Assembly: GCF_028372415.1 (NCBI RefSeq)
Contig: NC_092876.1
Location: forward strand, 221,885,528-221,949,527
Source of the DNA: Notamacropus eugenii
Lineage: Eukaryota; Chordata; Mammalia; Diprotodontia; Macropodidae
DNA: 64,000 bases
Reading direction: 5' to 3'
A program made the position numbers and the translations under genes. The notes under the pieces are model-generated. The model was not told the origin of the DNA, made no database searches, and worked only from the letters and a program-made list of their open reading frames with translations. Within the stretch, counting starts at the first letter, position 1, and each line of letters starts with the position of its first letter. Of the stretch, positions 33,586 through 45,215 are shown in pieces.

Positions 33586-34564
33586 TATGTATGTGCCTAC
33601 CCAGGAATACTCACCCAGTGTTTCTAGGTTGGGTAACCTCAAGTTACTTTAGCTTTATTGCCAACAGAGTAGATTTCTTTTGAGGAGCTATCAAAATTAA
33701 GTCCAAGAAGACCTGGCTAGAAACTAAAGCTGTATTTGTGGTTTTAACCAGAAACACACAATCCCCAGCCATTCAGTTCACTACCTTAGACTCTATGAAC
33801 TTTATTGTACATGGAGTTTTCTCTGCTGCCACCTTGTGGGATTGAAGTCATGATTCTTAAAAAATAACCACGTTCAAGTGGTTTTTGTTGTTCAGTTTTG
33901 TCTAATTTAGCTAGTAATTAAGCAAAATGATACAGCATAAAATATAGTTTTTCCATGGATTTCTTCCCCTCCTCCCAGTCAGTAGATGATCCAGATTTTC
34001 AAATGAAAGGATAAAAATGCAGGTGCAATTTGAAAAAACTATATAAAAATAGGAATCTCTGTCTACCTCTCTATTGTACTAATTTCATACAACACTCCAG
34101 TTGTGATACCAACCCAGAATTTTAGAAAGAAGTACTTTGAGAAAACCAAATAGATTTCTAAGTATCCAGTTTTAAAATACATAGGACTTGAGCCCTTACT
34201 AATGGATAAAAATTCCTTTAATCCAGAGATAAAGTGGAGATAACTCTTTATACAATAGATAGTCAACCAACAAATAAGTATTGCATTTCTATAACTAGCA
34301 TAGCACTTTTCTAGATGTAAGGGAGCATAAGAGACTTTTTCTTTAAGGAGTTCATAATATTGTCTCTCTTAGGATCATGTCATTCATAATTTGGTGCTTG
34401 ATAAATACTTTTAGAATTAAATAACATTCTCTGAAAGTTCAGTCTGTGCACATTTGAAAGAAATCAATATATTTCATAAAACAAATAACCATTTTGTATG
34501 CAACTTTATTATATTAGAATTGGTTACTAATAATGGTCAATTAATTAGAATTAATGTCTACTGG
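33586..34564. other. Intergenic, nothing recognised
   Basis: AT-rich. A short SINE end (TTGTTGTTCAGTTTTGTCT) lies near 33887. Confidence 0.4.
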
Positions 34565-34730
34565 ATTACCAGTTTGAGATGTTTGAAAGATAGCTTGAGA
34601 TGTGATATCGGAGGTCAACAGAGAGAGACTGGTAGATTTGAGAACAAGTTTCGGATTTGAGGATTATCAGCATGGAGATGGTAATTAAATCCATAGGAAT
34701 TAATGACATCATCAAGGAAACTTTCCTCAC
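34565..34730 (-). repeat. L2 fragment
   Basis: GAGGATTATCAGCATGGAGA, GGTAATTAAATCCATAGGAA: antisense L2 block. Confidence 0.7.
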
Positions 34731-34759
34731 CTCCTACCTTCTCTATTATTGCAGAGGGG

Positions 34760-34955
34760 AAGAGCCTGGGTTATCTCCAGTGTCCTGATCTATATCTTGC
34801 CACTGGACCTACATGGCTGTGGAGGAGAAAGTAAGACTGGTGACTCTGCACAACCATCTTCACTTAAATCCAATTCACTTGCATGTCATAGCATCACCTC
34901 CCTGCTGTCATGGTCCTCTTTGAGAATGAAGGACCATCAGTAACAAGGAGGCAAT
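34760..34955 (+). repeat. RTE-like repeat, short copy
   Basis: TCTTGCCACTGGACCTACAT, CACTTAAATCCAATTCACTT, GGTCCTCTTTGAGAATGAAG with an ACAA-type tail. Confidence 0.75.
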
Positions 34956-35215
34956 ACCACCCTCCCAGTCCCCTCAGGCTTCCAACCTAGATGTTGTCCT
35001 AGACTCTTCACTATCTCTCACCTCCCATATAATCTGTTGCCAAGGCCTGTAGATTTCAACTTTGCAACGTCTCTCAAAGATGGCCCTTTCTCTCCTCTAA
35101 CACTGCCATAACTCTGATACAGGCTTTTGTCACCTAGACTATTGCAATAACCTACTGGTGGGTCTGCCTGCCTCAAGTATCTTCTTCTCCAATCTACCAT
35201 AGATCAGAATTAATA
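34956..35215 (+). repeat. L2 fragment
   Basis: CTTCCAACCTAGATGTTGTC, TCACCTAGACTATTGCAATA: plus-strand L2. Confidence 0.75.
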
Positions 35216-35369
35216 TTAATAGTGGCTAATAATGTAATTAAATTATAGAGAGTTTTATATACATATAAAACTTTTATTTATGCAGATCTATAACTAGGAA
35301 TATCTAAATGTCAACATTCAAATATTACTTTTTTTCACTGAAACACTCAAGAAGCACTTTTGTCTTTTT

Positions 35370-35525
35370 TATAGGATTTAGACATGGAGGGACTCTAAAG
35401 ATCATCTAGTTCTATCATGCAATTTTACAATGAGGAAACAGAGATGCACAGATTTGCCTAATATTACATAGTAGGAAGCAGAGCTAGGATTCAAACCAGT
35501 ACAATGCAACTTGTTTGGAGTCCAG
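35370..35525 (-). repeat. MIR-like SINE
   Basis: AAGATCATCTAGTTCTATCA, GGATTCAAACCAGTACAATG. Confidence 0.65.
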
Positions 35526-35844
35526 ATGGAGGCTAACTCATTATTTCTTCAGGTCATATTTAAAATTATAACTTGGGTAACACAAGTAGTTTTACCCATC
35601 ATCCCAGCAGTTCTAAGTGACTGATTCTACAGCTGATCTACACTATGAGTTCTACAGTAATTATATTGTCTATAAGTGTAAGGTATATGCTGCCCATATA
35701 AGATGTGTCTGTCCATATGGGTTGTCCAAATGAACAGACAGGTGGCTCAAGGGAAAGCACTGATAGATATCTCTGGAATCTTGTTCATCCTTATCTAAGG
35801 GAGACTGATTCCTACTTTGAGGGGAGCAGGAAGGGAAAGAAGAG

Positions 35845-36108
35845 ATAAGGCATTTATTCAGTGCTTGCTATGTGCCAGGGAGGCACCAAGCAGCATTTTA
35901 CAAATATTATCTCATTTGATCTACACAACAACCCTGGGAGGTAGGAGCTATTATTGTCCTCATTTTATAGTTGAGGAAATTGAGGCAGACAAAAGGTAAG
36001 TGACTTTCCCAGGGATGCACAACTAGGAAGTATCTGAAGCTGGACTGAAACTCGGGTATTCCTGACTCTAGGTTCTAGTGTTCTATTAACTGCACCCCCT
36101 AGCTGCCT
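35845..36108 (-). repeat. MIR SINE with L2-like tail
   Basis: GGCATTTATTCAGTGCTTGC, TATCTCATTTGATCTACACA, TTGAGGAAATTGAGGCAGAC, GCACCCCCTAGCTGCCTT: near full-length antisense copy. Confidence 0.8.
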
Positions 36109-36499
36109 TAGTAGAAGGGACCATGAAACTAACCAACCTGTTCTCCTCTGGGAGATGGGTACAATTCTAGAATTGTATCTATTTGCTATGTCTGGAGGAA
36201 TAAACAGTTCAGGAAGAAAAATATCTTTGCCAATCTCAAGGGTAGGGCCAGGGTTACTTCAAGCTTATATTTGCAGCTTTAACCCCTTCTTTCTCATCCA
36301 ACAGTTAGTTACACAAAAATCATCATAAATAGTGATTGTAGAGTAAACCCATTTATCCAAGCAAATAGCAAAACTAAATTGAAGTTTTATAAATTAGAAT
36401 ATTCCAGAAAATATGCAAAAGTGAGTAAGTTCTTTAGATGGGAGCTAGATGAGATCATTCCCTCCTGTCTCTAGGGAGGCAAGTTAGAAATCAGGGACA

Positions 36500-37023
36500 T
36501 GTTGGGAACCTAACTTTCCCCTATATAACTGCAAGATAGTCTTTTTCTTTCTCTTTTCTGCTGATGGTACTGAGTGAAACAGATTCAATGACGACTTCTC
36601 AGATTGTAAATTCTTCTCCCAGAGGGTAAAGGAGACTGAGAGACTCAGGTTGCCACGCCTTCAGAGTGGAATATTCCCCATATAAGGATATAAATTATGT
36701 AGTGTATTAGGGTCTCAATGGTTGGATAAAACTTCCATAACTTTTTGATGCCTTCATTTCAAAAGGGATTGGCTAGATTTCGCGTCTAGAATGTAGGATC
36801 ATATTCTCAGCTAATGAGGATAATGGTGAGTGGGGAGGGAGGGACTTGTGTTAGAGTCTATAAATATCACTGCTTTTCCTTTGTCTTCGGCTTTTCCTGC
36901 TCCAGACCATCTGGTAGAAGGAATTGCCCCGCTTCTCGAGAATCGAATAAATACACTTTCTGTCATCACTCTGAGAGGCCTCTGAGTAGTTAATTTGAGT
37001 CAGGGATCTTGCTATCCCATACA
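36500..37023 (+). mobile_element. Solo LTR fossil (unnamed family)
   Basis: Starts TGTTGGGAACC. Has a TATA-like CTATAAATATCACTG near 36859, a polyadenylation signal GAATAAATACAC near 36946 and a U5-like end (CTCTGAGAGGCCTCTGAGTA ... ATCCCATACA). No viral genes adjoin. Boundaries approximate; no clear target duplication. Confidence 0.6.
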
Positions 37024-37344
37024 GTACCAAAGAGGTGCTTTGAATGTGTCTATAGAAAAGTTTGAAGCATACTTCTCCTTTCAAAAGCTCTTGCATTAGC
37101 TCTACCCCTGACAGTAATGTGAGGTCTTACCAGCATTCTCTAAGAGTCTCATGCGAAATACTTGTCTGGAAAACCAGGATTACACAACTCTGAAATTCAA
37201 TATGGATAAATATAAAGTCTTAAACTTGCGTTAAGGCAATCAACTACAAGCACAAGTAAAGGACGAGAGAGACATAACTAGCAAACAATTCTTATGAAGA
37301 AAATCATGAGGCTTTCAATGTACTGTAATCTCAGAATGAGTCCA

Positions 37345-37815
37345 CATATGGCAATCAGCAAGTTAATGTGATCTTAAGCTGTAGTAACACAGTTATAGAA
37401 TGAGAAGGGTGACCTCTTCTCTTGTACTTTGCCTTGGTTAGAATATATTTTTGTGTATTGTCTGGGATTCCCAGAATTACTGTACTATGCTGTACAAAGA
37501 TGAGATGAAGCCAACTGGAGCTATTTAACCTGAAGGAGAGAGGATCCAGCAAAACTGTGACTGTGATCATTATTCACAAATAATGTGAAAGACTAGTTCT
37601 GCATGGGTCCAGAGGGAAGAACTAGGACAGAAGTTCAAGGGATGCAGATTTAACTCTTTATGAGGAAGAACTTCGTAACAATTTGAACTGCACAAAAATG
37701 AGTGATTGCCTCTTGGGGCAGTGAGTTTCCCTTCACCAGAAGTTATCAAGCAGAGATTGAATTACTCTTTATCACGAAAGCTGTAGAAGGGATTCATGCT
37801 CCAGTTGTGGGCTGA
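37345..37815 (+). mobile_element. CR1/L3 LINE fragment
   Basis: Decayed copy of the CR1-clade end: GAGCTATTTAACCTGAAGGA, GGAAGAACTTCGTAACAATT (RKNF region), TTGCCTCTTGGGGCAGTGAG (RLP region), CCAGAAGTTATCAAGCAGAG. Same order as bird CR1 and mammalian L3. Very old. Confidence 0.65.
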
Positions 37816-37928
37816 AACACTGTGGCTGTTGTTGTTAGATCATGACCCTATTTAGGGTGTTCTTTGGCAGAGATACATTTCCGTCTCCAGCTCATTTTAC
37901 AGATGAGGAAACTGAGGCAAATAGTTAA
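37812..37928 (-). repeat. Marsupial SINE, truncated
   Basis: GTTGTTGTTAGATCATGACC to GAGGAAACTGAGGCAAATAG. Confidence 0.8.
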
Positions 37929-38160
37929 GTTGTTATGGTCAGAGTTGGGAAGAGCAGTTCTGGTGTGAAAGAATTCACTTAGACCTTCTCTGTATCCATT
38001 GGTAATGAGTTCAGGGTATACCTCAAGAATGTTGGAGTGCTACCTTAAATGATGAGGAATAGATGTGCTGGTTTTAGTGTCCTGAAAGAATTTACTCAGA
38101 CAATCTCCAAGTTAAAGAAAGGCATTTATTGGGGTAATTCTAATTGAATTTTATGTTTTT
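37929..38160 (-). mobile_element. LTR fossil, family C (partial copy)
   Basis: TTGGGAAGAGCAGTTCTGGT, GAATTCACTTAGACCTTCTC match the copy at 40599-41026. Only the first part is alignable. Confidence 0.5.
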
Positions 38161-38558
38161 TTACTTATACTGATTTCTTAAAATATGTACTGAAAACTCA
38201 AGCCACCTGACTTGTGGTTACCAGATTCATTTAATTTGAATAATACATTGTCTTTCATGATATAGATCATCAAAGGTTTTTTGATATTCAATATTTATTA
38301 TGGATTTAAAGTGAACTCAAAGTTGAACAGAAAATAAACAGAGTCCCTATCCTCAAAAAACCTGTGTATCCTCTGTGTGCTTAATAGATTTTAATAATAA
38401 TAATGAATTTTTCTTGTTTAGAAAGTATATAATATATATTAAAGTATATAATAATATAAAATAATGGAATAACCTCTTTCTATGTAGACTTTTTGAAGTT
38501 GTTCACTAAGTAACAAAATCTTAAAGTTAAATTTCTAAAGTCCCTACTTAAATAACTC
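38161..38558. other. AT-rich intergenic, nothing recognised
   Basis: Runs of TAATAATAAT and ATATAATATATATT near 38390-38460; no gene. Confidence 0.4.
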
Positions 38559-38559
38559 C

Positions 38560-38965
38560 AGTGGCTCCCTATTACCTCTTTGTTTAAATAAAAAGTCTCT
38601 ATTTGGCATTCAAAGCCCTTCAAGACCAATTCCTTTTCCCTCCCCCATCCCTTTCTAGTCTTTTGCTGGAACTACACTCTTTATCTTTCAGCTTTAGGCA
38701 TTTTAACTGGCAGTCCCCAGTGATTAGAATTCTCTCCCTCTCATCTCCACCTTCTACCTTCCTCAAGTCCCAGCTAAAATGGGTCTTTCCTCTGTTGATT
38801 ATTTCTTTTTTACTCTGTAAATAGCTTTTTCATACATAGTTGTTTACATGTTGTCTCCCCCAACTGACTGTGAGCTCCTCCAAGGTAGGGATTGTTTTTG
38901 TTTTTCTTTGTTTCTGAAGGAGTTTAGGACAATGCCTGAGGCTAGTAGGTGCTTAATAAATACTT
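38560..38965 (+). mobile_element. L2 3' region
   Basis: CCAGTGGCTCCCTATTACCT, TTTGGCATTCAAAGCCCTTC, CTGTGAGCTCCTCCAAGGTA, GTAGGTGCTTAATAAATACT: complete L2 end. Confidence 0.9.
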
Positions 38966-38984
38966 AGTAGCTGACAGATTGAAG

Positions 38985-39080
38985 TCAACAAGCTTTTACT
39001 ATGTTCTAGGCTTTGGGCTAAGTGTTGAGAATACAAATATAAGTAGAAAGGCAATCCTTATTCTCAAGTACTTCATGTCT
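38985..39080 (-). repeat. L2 3' tail
   Basis: CAAGCTTTTACTATGTTCTA, GGGCTAAGTGTTGAGAATAC: antisense L2 end, meeting the plus L2 at 38965. Confidence 0.65.
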
Positions 39081-39124
39081 TCATGAGTGAAGACTATACA
39101 GAAAAGCAGCTTGAAGAGGATAGC

Positions 39125-39147
39125 GGGGGGCGGGGGGGGGGGGGAGG
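39125..39147 (+). repeat. G-run
   Basis: Six G, one C, thirteen G, then AGG; a potential G-quadruplex. Confidence 0.85.
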
Positions 39148-39384
39148 AAGCCTTCTTGAGGGTCAGGCTTGCTTGTAGCACATAGCACAGAAAGTCCAGA
39201 GAAACAGGAATAGGGCATGGAGAGGAATGAAGACATAGTTGACCAGGACACTTTCCCTAAAATGGGGGTTCCTGGAGCATATCCAGTCATGGGCCCCATC
39301 CCACCAAGTCTCAGTGATGGTATGAGGTCAGTTTTGTAGTAGACTCTTTAGTGTACCTTGGCTTATCACCCATACTTTGTGCGT

Positions 39385-40215
39385 TGTGAGTAGACATTTT
39401 GGTCTGTGACCTAATAACCAACTCCTCCTTTGGATTTTGTCCCCTAATTTTTGCCTCTTTGGTTTCCTTTCCTAAACTCTCTCTCCACCCCAAATGCATC
39501 TTGGGAGTTGCTGCCAAAGTAGTTTTCAAGCACAGACCTGAAAGCTATTCACCCAACTCCAGTGGTTCCCTTTTGCCTCCAAATAAAATACAAATTTCTC
39601 TATTTAGTCTGTTCCTGAGATAAAATCTGGCCTCAATTACTAGCTGTATGACACTGGGCAAGTCACTTAACCCTGTTTGCCTCAGTTTCCTGAAATGTAA
39701 AATGAGTTGGAGAAGGAAATGGCAAACCACTCCAAAGTATTTGCCAAGAAAACCCCAAATTAAGTCACAGACACAACTGAACAACATTTAGCTTTTAAAG
39801 CCTTTTCAAACCTAGTCTCCATTTGTTTTTCCAATTTCACAGGACATTATTGCCCTCCACATACCCTTTGATCCAGCCAAACTGGCCGTCTCTTTGCTCC
39901 TCTACATAACGCTCTGTCACCCACTTGTGTCTTGTACCTGTTATCCCATGTGTTTGGAATGCACATCCTTCTCACCATCCATGTCATGGAACCCCTTTTT
40001 TTTTTAATATGTAGTTCAAATTTCTTCATGAAGACTTTTCTGATCCCTGTCCAACCATGGATATGTATTTGTATTCATCCACTTTGTATTTATATTGCAT
40101 ATTTGTCCCCTCCGTTTGAAGTCTTCTTGCCAGTAGGGATTTTTTCATTCTATCCTCACAACCTAGCAGGGATGCCTGGCCTAAAGTAGGTGTTTAATAA
40201 ATACTTGTTGGCTGA
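39385..40215 (+). mobile_element. L2 LINE 3' region split by a SINE
   Basis: GCATCTTGGGAGTTGCTGCC, CCAGTGGTTCCCTTTTGCCT, then after the SINE (39615-39787) TTTAAAGCCTTTTCAAACCT, TTGATCCAGCCAAACTGGCC and GTAGGTGTTTAATAAATACT. Confidence 0.85.
39615..39787 (+). repeat. Marsupial SINE nested in L2
   Basis: AATCTGGCCTCAATTACTAG to CACAACTGAACAACA; flanks ATTTAGTC and ATTTAGCT look like the target duplication. Confidence 0.85.
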
Positions 40216-40598
40216 TTGTAAGTTGTTGATCAGTGGACTCTTGAACAACTGAGTCCCATAATCCATTAAATTAAGGGACAGGTTAACAGAAAGAAAAAGA
40301 TACAAAGTTGTGCCCCTTTAAGACTCTGGCCTGTGTGCATATGAAAGGATCAAGACACTAAACCAGAGGCCTGGCAGAGACAATGGATTTGCTCCAGGTG
40401 TGCCTTTTTCTTCCAATTCGTTAACCAGAGAAAAGGTTCAGAAAGGAGAGAGATGGAGTTCAAAAGGAAAAAGTGATCCTGCTAGCATCTGAACCCTACT
40501 GAGGAATAGAATGCCAATTATGGAGAAAAAACATAGTTTGCTCTCCCACTTTTTCTTTTTTTTTTTCTTGGAGATTTCTTTCCCTGTCTGCCTCCTAC
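40216..40598. other. Intergenic, nothing recognised
   Basis: No gene; T-run at about 40552-40567. Confidence 0.4.
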
Positions 40599-41026
40599 TG
40601 TTGAGGTTTAGAGTTTGGGAGAGCAGTTCAGGTGTGAAAAAATTCACTTAGATCTTCTGTGTATTTATTGTGTAAGCAAACACAATCCTCCTTAGGAAGA
40701 AACCTAAGTGACACCCTGATATTTGGGGGAGTTACGCTTATATAGATAGAGGTTTCAGAATGATGATGGAGTTTTAGACGTTTTTATGGAGGTCGAGGAC
40801 AGGACAGGATGAGGGAGACAAAGGGAATTCTTTATGGCTTAAGGATTGAAGGACAGAGCAGGAGACAGGTTAAAAATTAAAGGATAAGAGAATATAGCAT
40901 AAGGGACACAAAAACAAAGCTTTCGGTGCAAGTTCAAGATAAGGGGGAAAGGGCTTTAGGAGGCCTTCAAGTTATAGAATAAGCAACCTTGAATATGAAT
41001 TTTTAACCCTTAGGGCATCCACATCA
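40599..41026 (-). mobile_element. LTR fossil, family C
   Basis: TG...CA segment (TGTTGAGGTTTAG to CATCCACATCA) sharing GGAGAGCAGTTCAGGTGTGA and AATTCACTTAGATCTTCTG with 37929-38160. Antisense layout is suggested by a TTTATTG near the left end. Solo LTR, no viral genes. Confidence 0.55.
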
Positions 41027-41351
41027 CTATCCCCACTTTTGCAATGGTGTCTGACAATAGAAACCATGATAGTATCTAATGGAGACAATGCTGCTTCATT
41101 CTTTGTACTTGAATCCCGAGCATCTAGCAGAGTTCCTGGAACACACGCTGCCCTTATATGCCAGTTGGTTATTCTTTAGGATGAATGTTCATAAAACTTA
41201 TCTGTGTATCAGGTAGGATTTGGTTCTTATCTTTTTTCCTTTTTTAAATACATGTAAACCAATTATACTACGTTACTTAAAGTTTTATGTGTTGGCCAAA
41301 TCCGAATGCTTAACATCACCGAACAGAGAGACAGAAAAATTTATTATTGCC
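41027..41351. other. Intergenic, nothing recognised
   Basis: No gene or clear repeat. Confidence 0.4.
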
Positions 41352-41432
41352 TAAGGACAGCTAGGTGGTTCAGCGGATAGAGTGCTAGGCCTAGAGTCAG
41401 AGATTTGAGTTCAAATCTAACCTTTGTGGAAA
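41352..41432 (+). repeat. Marsupial SINE, 3' truncated
   Basis: GGACAGCTAGGTGGTTCAGC to GAGTTCAAATCTAACC. Confidence 0.8.
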
Positions 41433-41624
41433 TGCAATGGTTAATGACTTTACTAACCACCTTGAATTGCTTTTACTATCTAGAGGAGGCCAGACTAACC
41501 TGGGAATCAGAATCAGCCAATCAGGAGGCAGACTGAGCATCCCTTGAGCTTGACATACCAGAGATCCTTTATGTACCAGAGATCTTTTACACTGCTTCAT
41601 ATATATTTTATCTATCCACACCAA

Positions 41625-41755
41625 TCTTGTGAAGAAAGTGAGGCTGGTGATCTTGCACAGCCCTCCCTCAATCAAATCAAAGTCAACTGCAAGTCATGTC
41701 ATCATCTTGATGTCATGACCTCTTCCAGAATGAAGGACAAACAACTTGTGAGTGA
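41625..41755 (+). repeat. RTE-like repeat, short copy
   Basis: GAAAGTGAGGCTGGTGATCT, AATGAAGGACAAACAAC. About 90% like the copy at 42190 over 120 bp by eye. Confidence 0.75.
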
Positions 41756-42189
41756 GTAGCAGCTCCTCTTTGTCTCCCCTCCTCTCCTTTGGTGTTTTAC
41801 CCAGAGGAAGGTACCTGCCATAGCCAAAAGCTGCCTTTTTCCCTCTGGGTTTACTGGCTACATTTCTTGCTCAAAGATCAAGCCTTAAACCCAATTCACT
41901 CTGGAGCTCATAGACTGGACAACAAGTCCCCACCCACCTAGGGCAAAGTGAATGTAATTAGTAAATAGTAATTGTTTCTCTTTTACCCAGGAACCCTGAG
42001 GGTCTTCCCTTCCCAGTTTTTTTTTTAATTTTTTTTTTTTTTTATTAAAGGGGCCATCCCTTGAGCAACTACTTAAAGACACCTATTCATTGAATGGATG
42101 TATCTCACTCAAGGTGAGAATGCTGTAGGACCTTAGCCTGAAAAGGCCAGGGTCTCACATTGTCCCTGGGCTCTCTCCAGCCGTCCTGA
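41756..42189. other. Intergenic, nothing recognised
   Basis: T-run at about 42018-42045. The left half has no match; the right part may be the 5' part of the RTE-like repeat that follows. Confidence 0.4.
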
Positions 42190-42345
42190 TGAACCACTAG
42201 ATTCAGATGGCTCAGAAGAAAGTGAGGTTGGTGACCTTGCACAGCCCTCCCTCACTCAAATCAAAGTCAACTGCAAGTCATGTTATCATCTTGATGTCAT
42301 GGTCCTCTTGGAGAATGAAGGATAAACACAACAATACAATGCTTG
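42190..42345 (+). repeat. RTE-like repeat, short copy
   Basis: GAAAGTGAGGTTGGTGACCT, CATGGTCCTCTTGGAGAATG, tail AAACACAACAATAC. Confidence 0.8.
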
Positions 42346-42715
42346 ATTGCTGAACCCAGAATTCTCTCTGGTTGCCCAGTGACCACAGAACTGAGTTAAA
42401 CCAGTTCACAGCAGCTCTAATGGACAGAACTAGCAAAAGCATCCTAGTATGAGGACCTTGGAGATTTTTCAGCCTGACCCTCTTCCTTGTTCCATGTTCC
42501 CTGGGGTGCCTCGTGACTTCTGTGAAACAACCCCTTCTTGGGGAAAAATCACACCCCCAGAAGCAGTACCTTACTGGGCCACAACATGGCCAATCCCAGT
42601 CAGCTCTGGTTTCTTTTTGTCTTTGTGCAGCCTAACCCTAAATTGAGCTCAGTTAAGCATGCATGCCACCAGCTTGAGAGAAATAAAACACTCATATAAC
42701 CTAATTCTGTTGTCT
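42346..42715. other. Intergenic, nothing recognised
   Basis: No coding or repeat signature I can name. Confidence 0.35.
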
Positions 42716-42719
42716 TTCT

Positions 42720-42890
42720 TAGACCAAACTCACTAGCTGCTTGACCCTGGGCAAGTAACTTAACCTCTGTTTGCCTTAATTCACTGAAGAAGGAAACTGC
42801 AAACCACTCCAGTAGCTTTGTCAAGAAAACTCTGTGCAGGGTCACAGAAAAGTCGGACATGACTGAACAACCACAGCAGCAACAATAAAG
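42720..42890 (+). repeat. Marsupial SINE, 5' truncated
   Basis: CTCACTAGCTGCTTGACCCT to GACTGAACAACCACAGCAGC. Confidence 0.85.
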
Positions 42891-42994
42891 GGGAAGAAAG
42901 CTTTGCTGAGAGGAAGGAGGTATGCTTTATTACTACTTCTCTGGGACAATTACTCATCACTTATCTTTTTCAACTCCTGCTCTTTAAATTACTC

Positions 42995-43190
42995 ACCACT
43001 GACTTGACACATATTAGCTGTGTGTCCCTGGGCAAGTCATTTAACCTCTGTCATAGTTTCCTCAACTGTAAAGTAAGAATAGTAATAGCACTTACCTTCC
43101 AAGTGACAGTGAGGGTCAAAAGACATAATATTTGTAAAGTGCTTAGTACTGTGGTATGTAGTGGGCACTTATTAAATGCTCATTTCCGTC
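42995..43190 (+). repeat. MIR SINE
   Basis: ATTAGCTGTGTGTCCCTGGG, AATAGTAATAGCACTTACCT, GGGCACTTATTAAATGCT. Confidence 0.8.
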
Positions 43191-43194
43191 CTTC

Positions 43195-44230
43195 CTTTAT
43201 GTTTTTTCCTGCGTCTACTTCATTTTGCATTTGTTCATACAAGTCTCACATTTCTCTGAATTCCTCAAATGTTATTATATGAAATGTGTCTTGGTCACGT
43301 TTCAGTGCCATTTTAAAGGAATACGTAGGTCTTTCCCTGATCTTTTGATCTATTTAACTGAATAATATTCATAATTTAATATAGTATATATATATTTTAC
43401 TTAAAACTCAGAAAGTTAATCCTTGTTTAGTGCCAGTGGAGTGGGAAAACTATCACATGCACTAATTTGACAAGCTTATGGACGAATACGTTCTAATGTC
43501 CTTTCTATCACAATCATATTCCATTACTTATTAAGAGCATCACAGAATTGTAGAACTAGAGTTAGAGGGAAATTATCAGCAATGTTTTCCAGAATCCTCA
43601 TTTTATACTAGTTTATTTAGATATTTCCCAATTGATGGATACCCATTAGTACTGTTACCACATATACAAAATACTGCTGTGAACATTATGACTGTTGTTT
43701 TAGTTGTTTTCAGTCCTGTTTGACTCTCTGTGACCTCATTTGGGTTTTCTTAGCAAAGATACTGGAATGGTTTGCCACTTCCTTCTCCTGGTCATTTTAT
43801 AGATGGAGAAACTGAGGCAAAAAGGGTTAAGTGACTTGCCTACGGTCATACTGAGGCTAGTATTAGTGTCATACTAGTGTCTGAAACAAACCCGAACCCA
43901 GACTTCAGGCCTAGCACTCTGTCCACTGTGCCACATAGCTGCCCTGAATATTATGATATATACATATATAACCCCTTTCTGGCACACATGGCCAGTATAA
44001 TGATAAATTGATAAAGGTGATATGAACAATTTAGTAATTTTTCTTATATAAAATCGTCTTCCAGAACAGCTGGATTAATTCACAGCATCAATAGTGTATT
44101 GTGTTTGTCTTTCAACTTTCCCTACAACGATTACCTGTTTTTTGTCTGTTTTGGCCAATTTTCTAAGTGGAAAGTGAAACTTCTATGTTGTTTTCATTTG
44201 AATTTTCTCCTGGTTTACAAAGCATAGGTA
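43195..44230 (-). mobile_element. L1 3' region split by a SINE
   Basis: Antisense L1 ORF2 end: TTTCCCAATTGATGGATACC, then after the nested SINE CCAGAACAGCTGGATTAATT. The SINE (43690-43934, minus) is framed by GAACATTATGA and GAATATTATGA. Confidence 0.7.
43690..43934 (-). repeat. Marsupial SINE nested in L1
   Basis: CTGTTGTTTTAGTTGTTTTC to GCCACATAGCTGCC, with an 11-bp target duplication differing at one base. Confidence 0.85.
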
Positions 44231-44331
44231 AGTTTTCAAAGTGGGGACTGGGAGGAGAACGTAACAAGGATTTTCCTATAAGCCTAGTCATTACAGAGTG
44301 TATGGGGAGCTCAAGGAGCGATTAGCACTTT

Positions 44332-44751
44332 GTATCACCAAGGCAATATTCACAGCACTGAGAGTGGCTATGAATATGCCAGGGTAGTTCTGAATTGCAA
44401 AGTATAACAGACTCTCCATATAGAAGGCAGAAGAAAGATATTTATTCAGATATCAGAAAGCCAAATCTGTCATAGTAACCAAGAAATCAATACACATTAG
44501 CATTGCAGGGGCCTCTTTCCCTCCCCAGCCCCTACCAGGGCCTTTCTCACAAGCAAACAGCTCACAAGACTAGCTGTACCTGTCTGAATCCTCTCTCCTC
44601 TACCGGAAACTACTCTCACTAACTTCCTCCTAGTTCTGCCCCACCATTCCTGTTCCACCCTTTCATCAAGCTCCTCCCACCACATATTTAAGCAGGTCAC
44701 ATGGGCCTATTAATGAATGGGAGAGATCTTTCCATTTAAATTACCATTACA
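44332..44751 (-). mobile_element. LTR fossil, family A (minus copy 1)
   Basis: TG...CA solo LTR (TGTATCACCAAGG to TTACCATTACA). Matches the plus copy at 20530 in the TTAATGAATGGGAGAGATC block, the AATTGCAAAGTATAACAGAC block and ATATTCACAGCAC. Flanks CACTT and CACCT may be the target duplication. Confidence 0.7.
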
Positions 44752-45215
44752 CACCTCTGGTGTGAGCCCTTTTCAATGCACTCAACTCTCCTCTGTGGCT
44801 CCAAAAAGCTGTAGCATGTTTTGGGGCCATACCTGGCAAACGGTCCAGGCAGATGGGCTAACACAGTTTGAGGGTAACTGATGAACCTCAAACGCATTGG
44901 TGAATTAGGGGGGTGTCTATCCCAAGCATATGTAGCCTCCACCCCACCCTCATACCCCCAATAGGTAGATGAGAACAGTTTGTTCCCATGGCCATGAAGG
45001 CAACTGAAGCAAGTGCTGAGAAATAGTCAGACCAAGGTCGTATCAAGGTATCCTGAGCCAAGGCCAGTTCTCTTGACTTTTGTCTTGTCACTGGACTTTG
45101 ATGACTCTGGAAGAGAAAGTAAAGCTGATGCCTTTGTGAAACTCTTCCTCATTTAAATCCAAGTCACGTGCAAGACAAGACATCACCCCATGATGTCAGT
45201 GGTCCTCTTGAATAA
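44752..45215 (+). repeat. RTE-like repeat, long copy
   Basis: Same blocks as 14140-14670: GATGAGAACAGTTTGTTCCC, GTCACTGGACTTTGATGACT, TCATTTAAATCCAAGTCACG, GTCAGTGGTCCTCTTG. Starts exactly at the end of the LTR. Confidence 0.65.
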
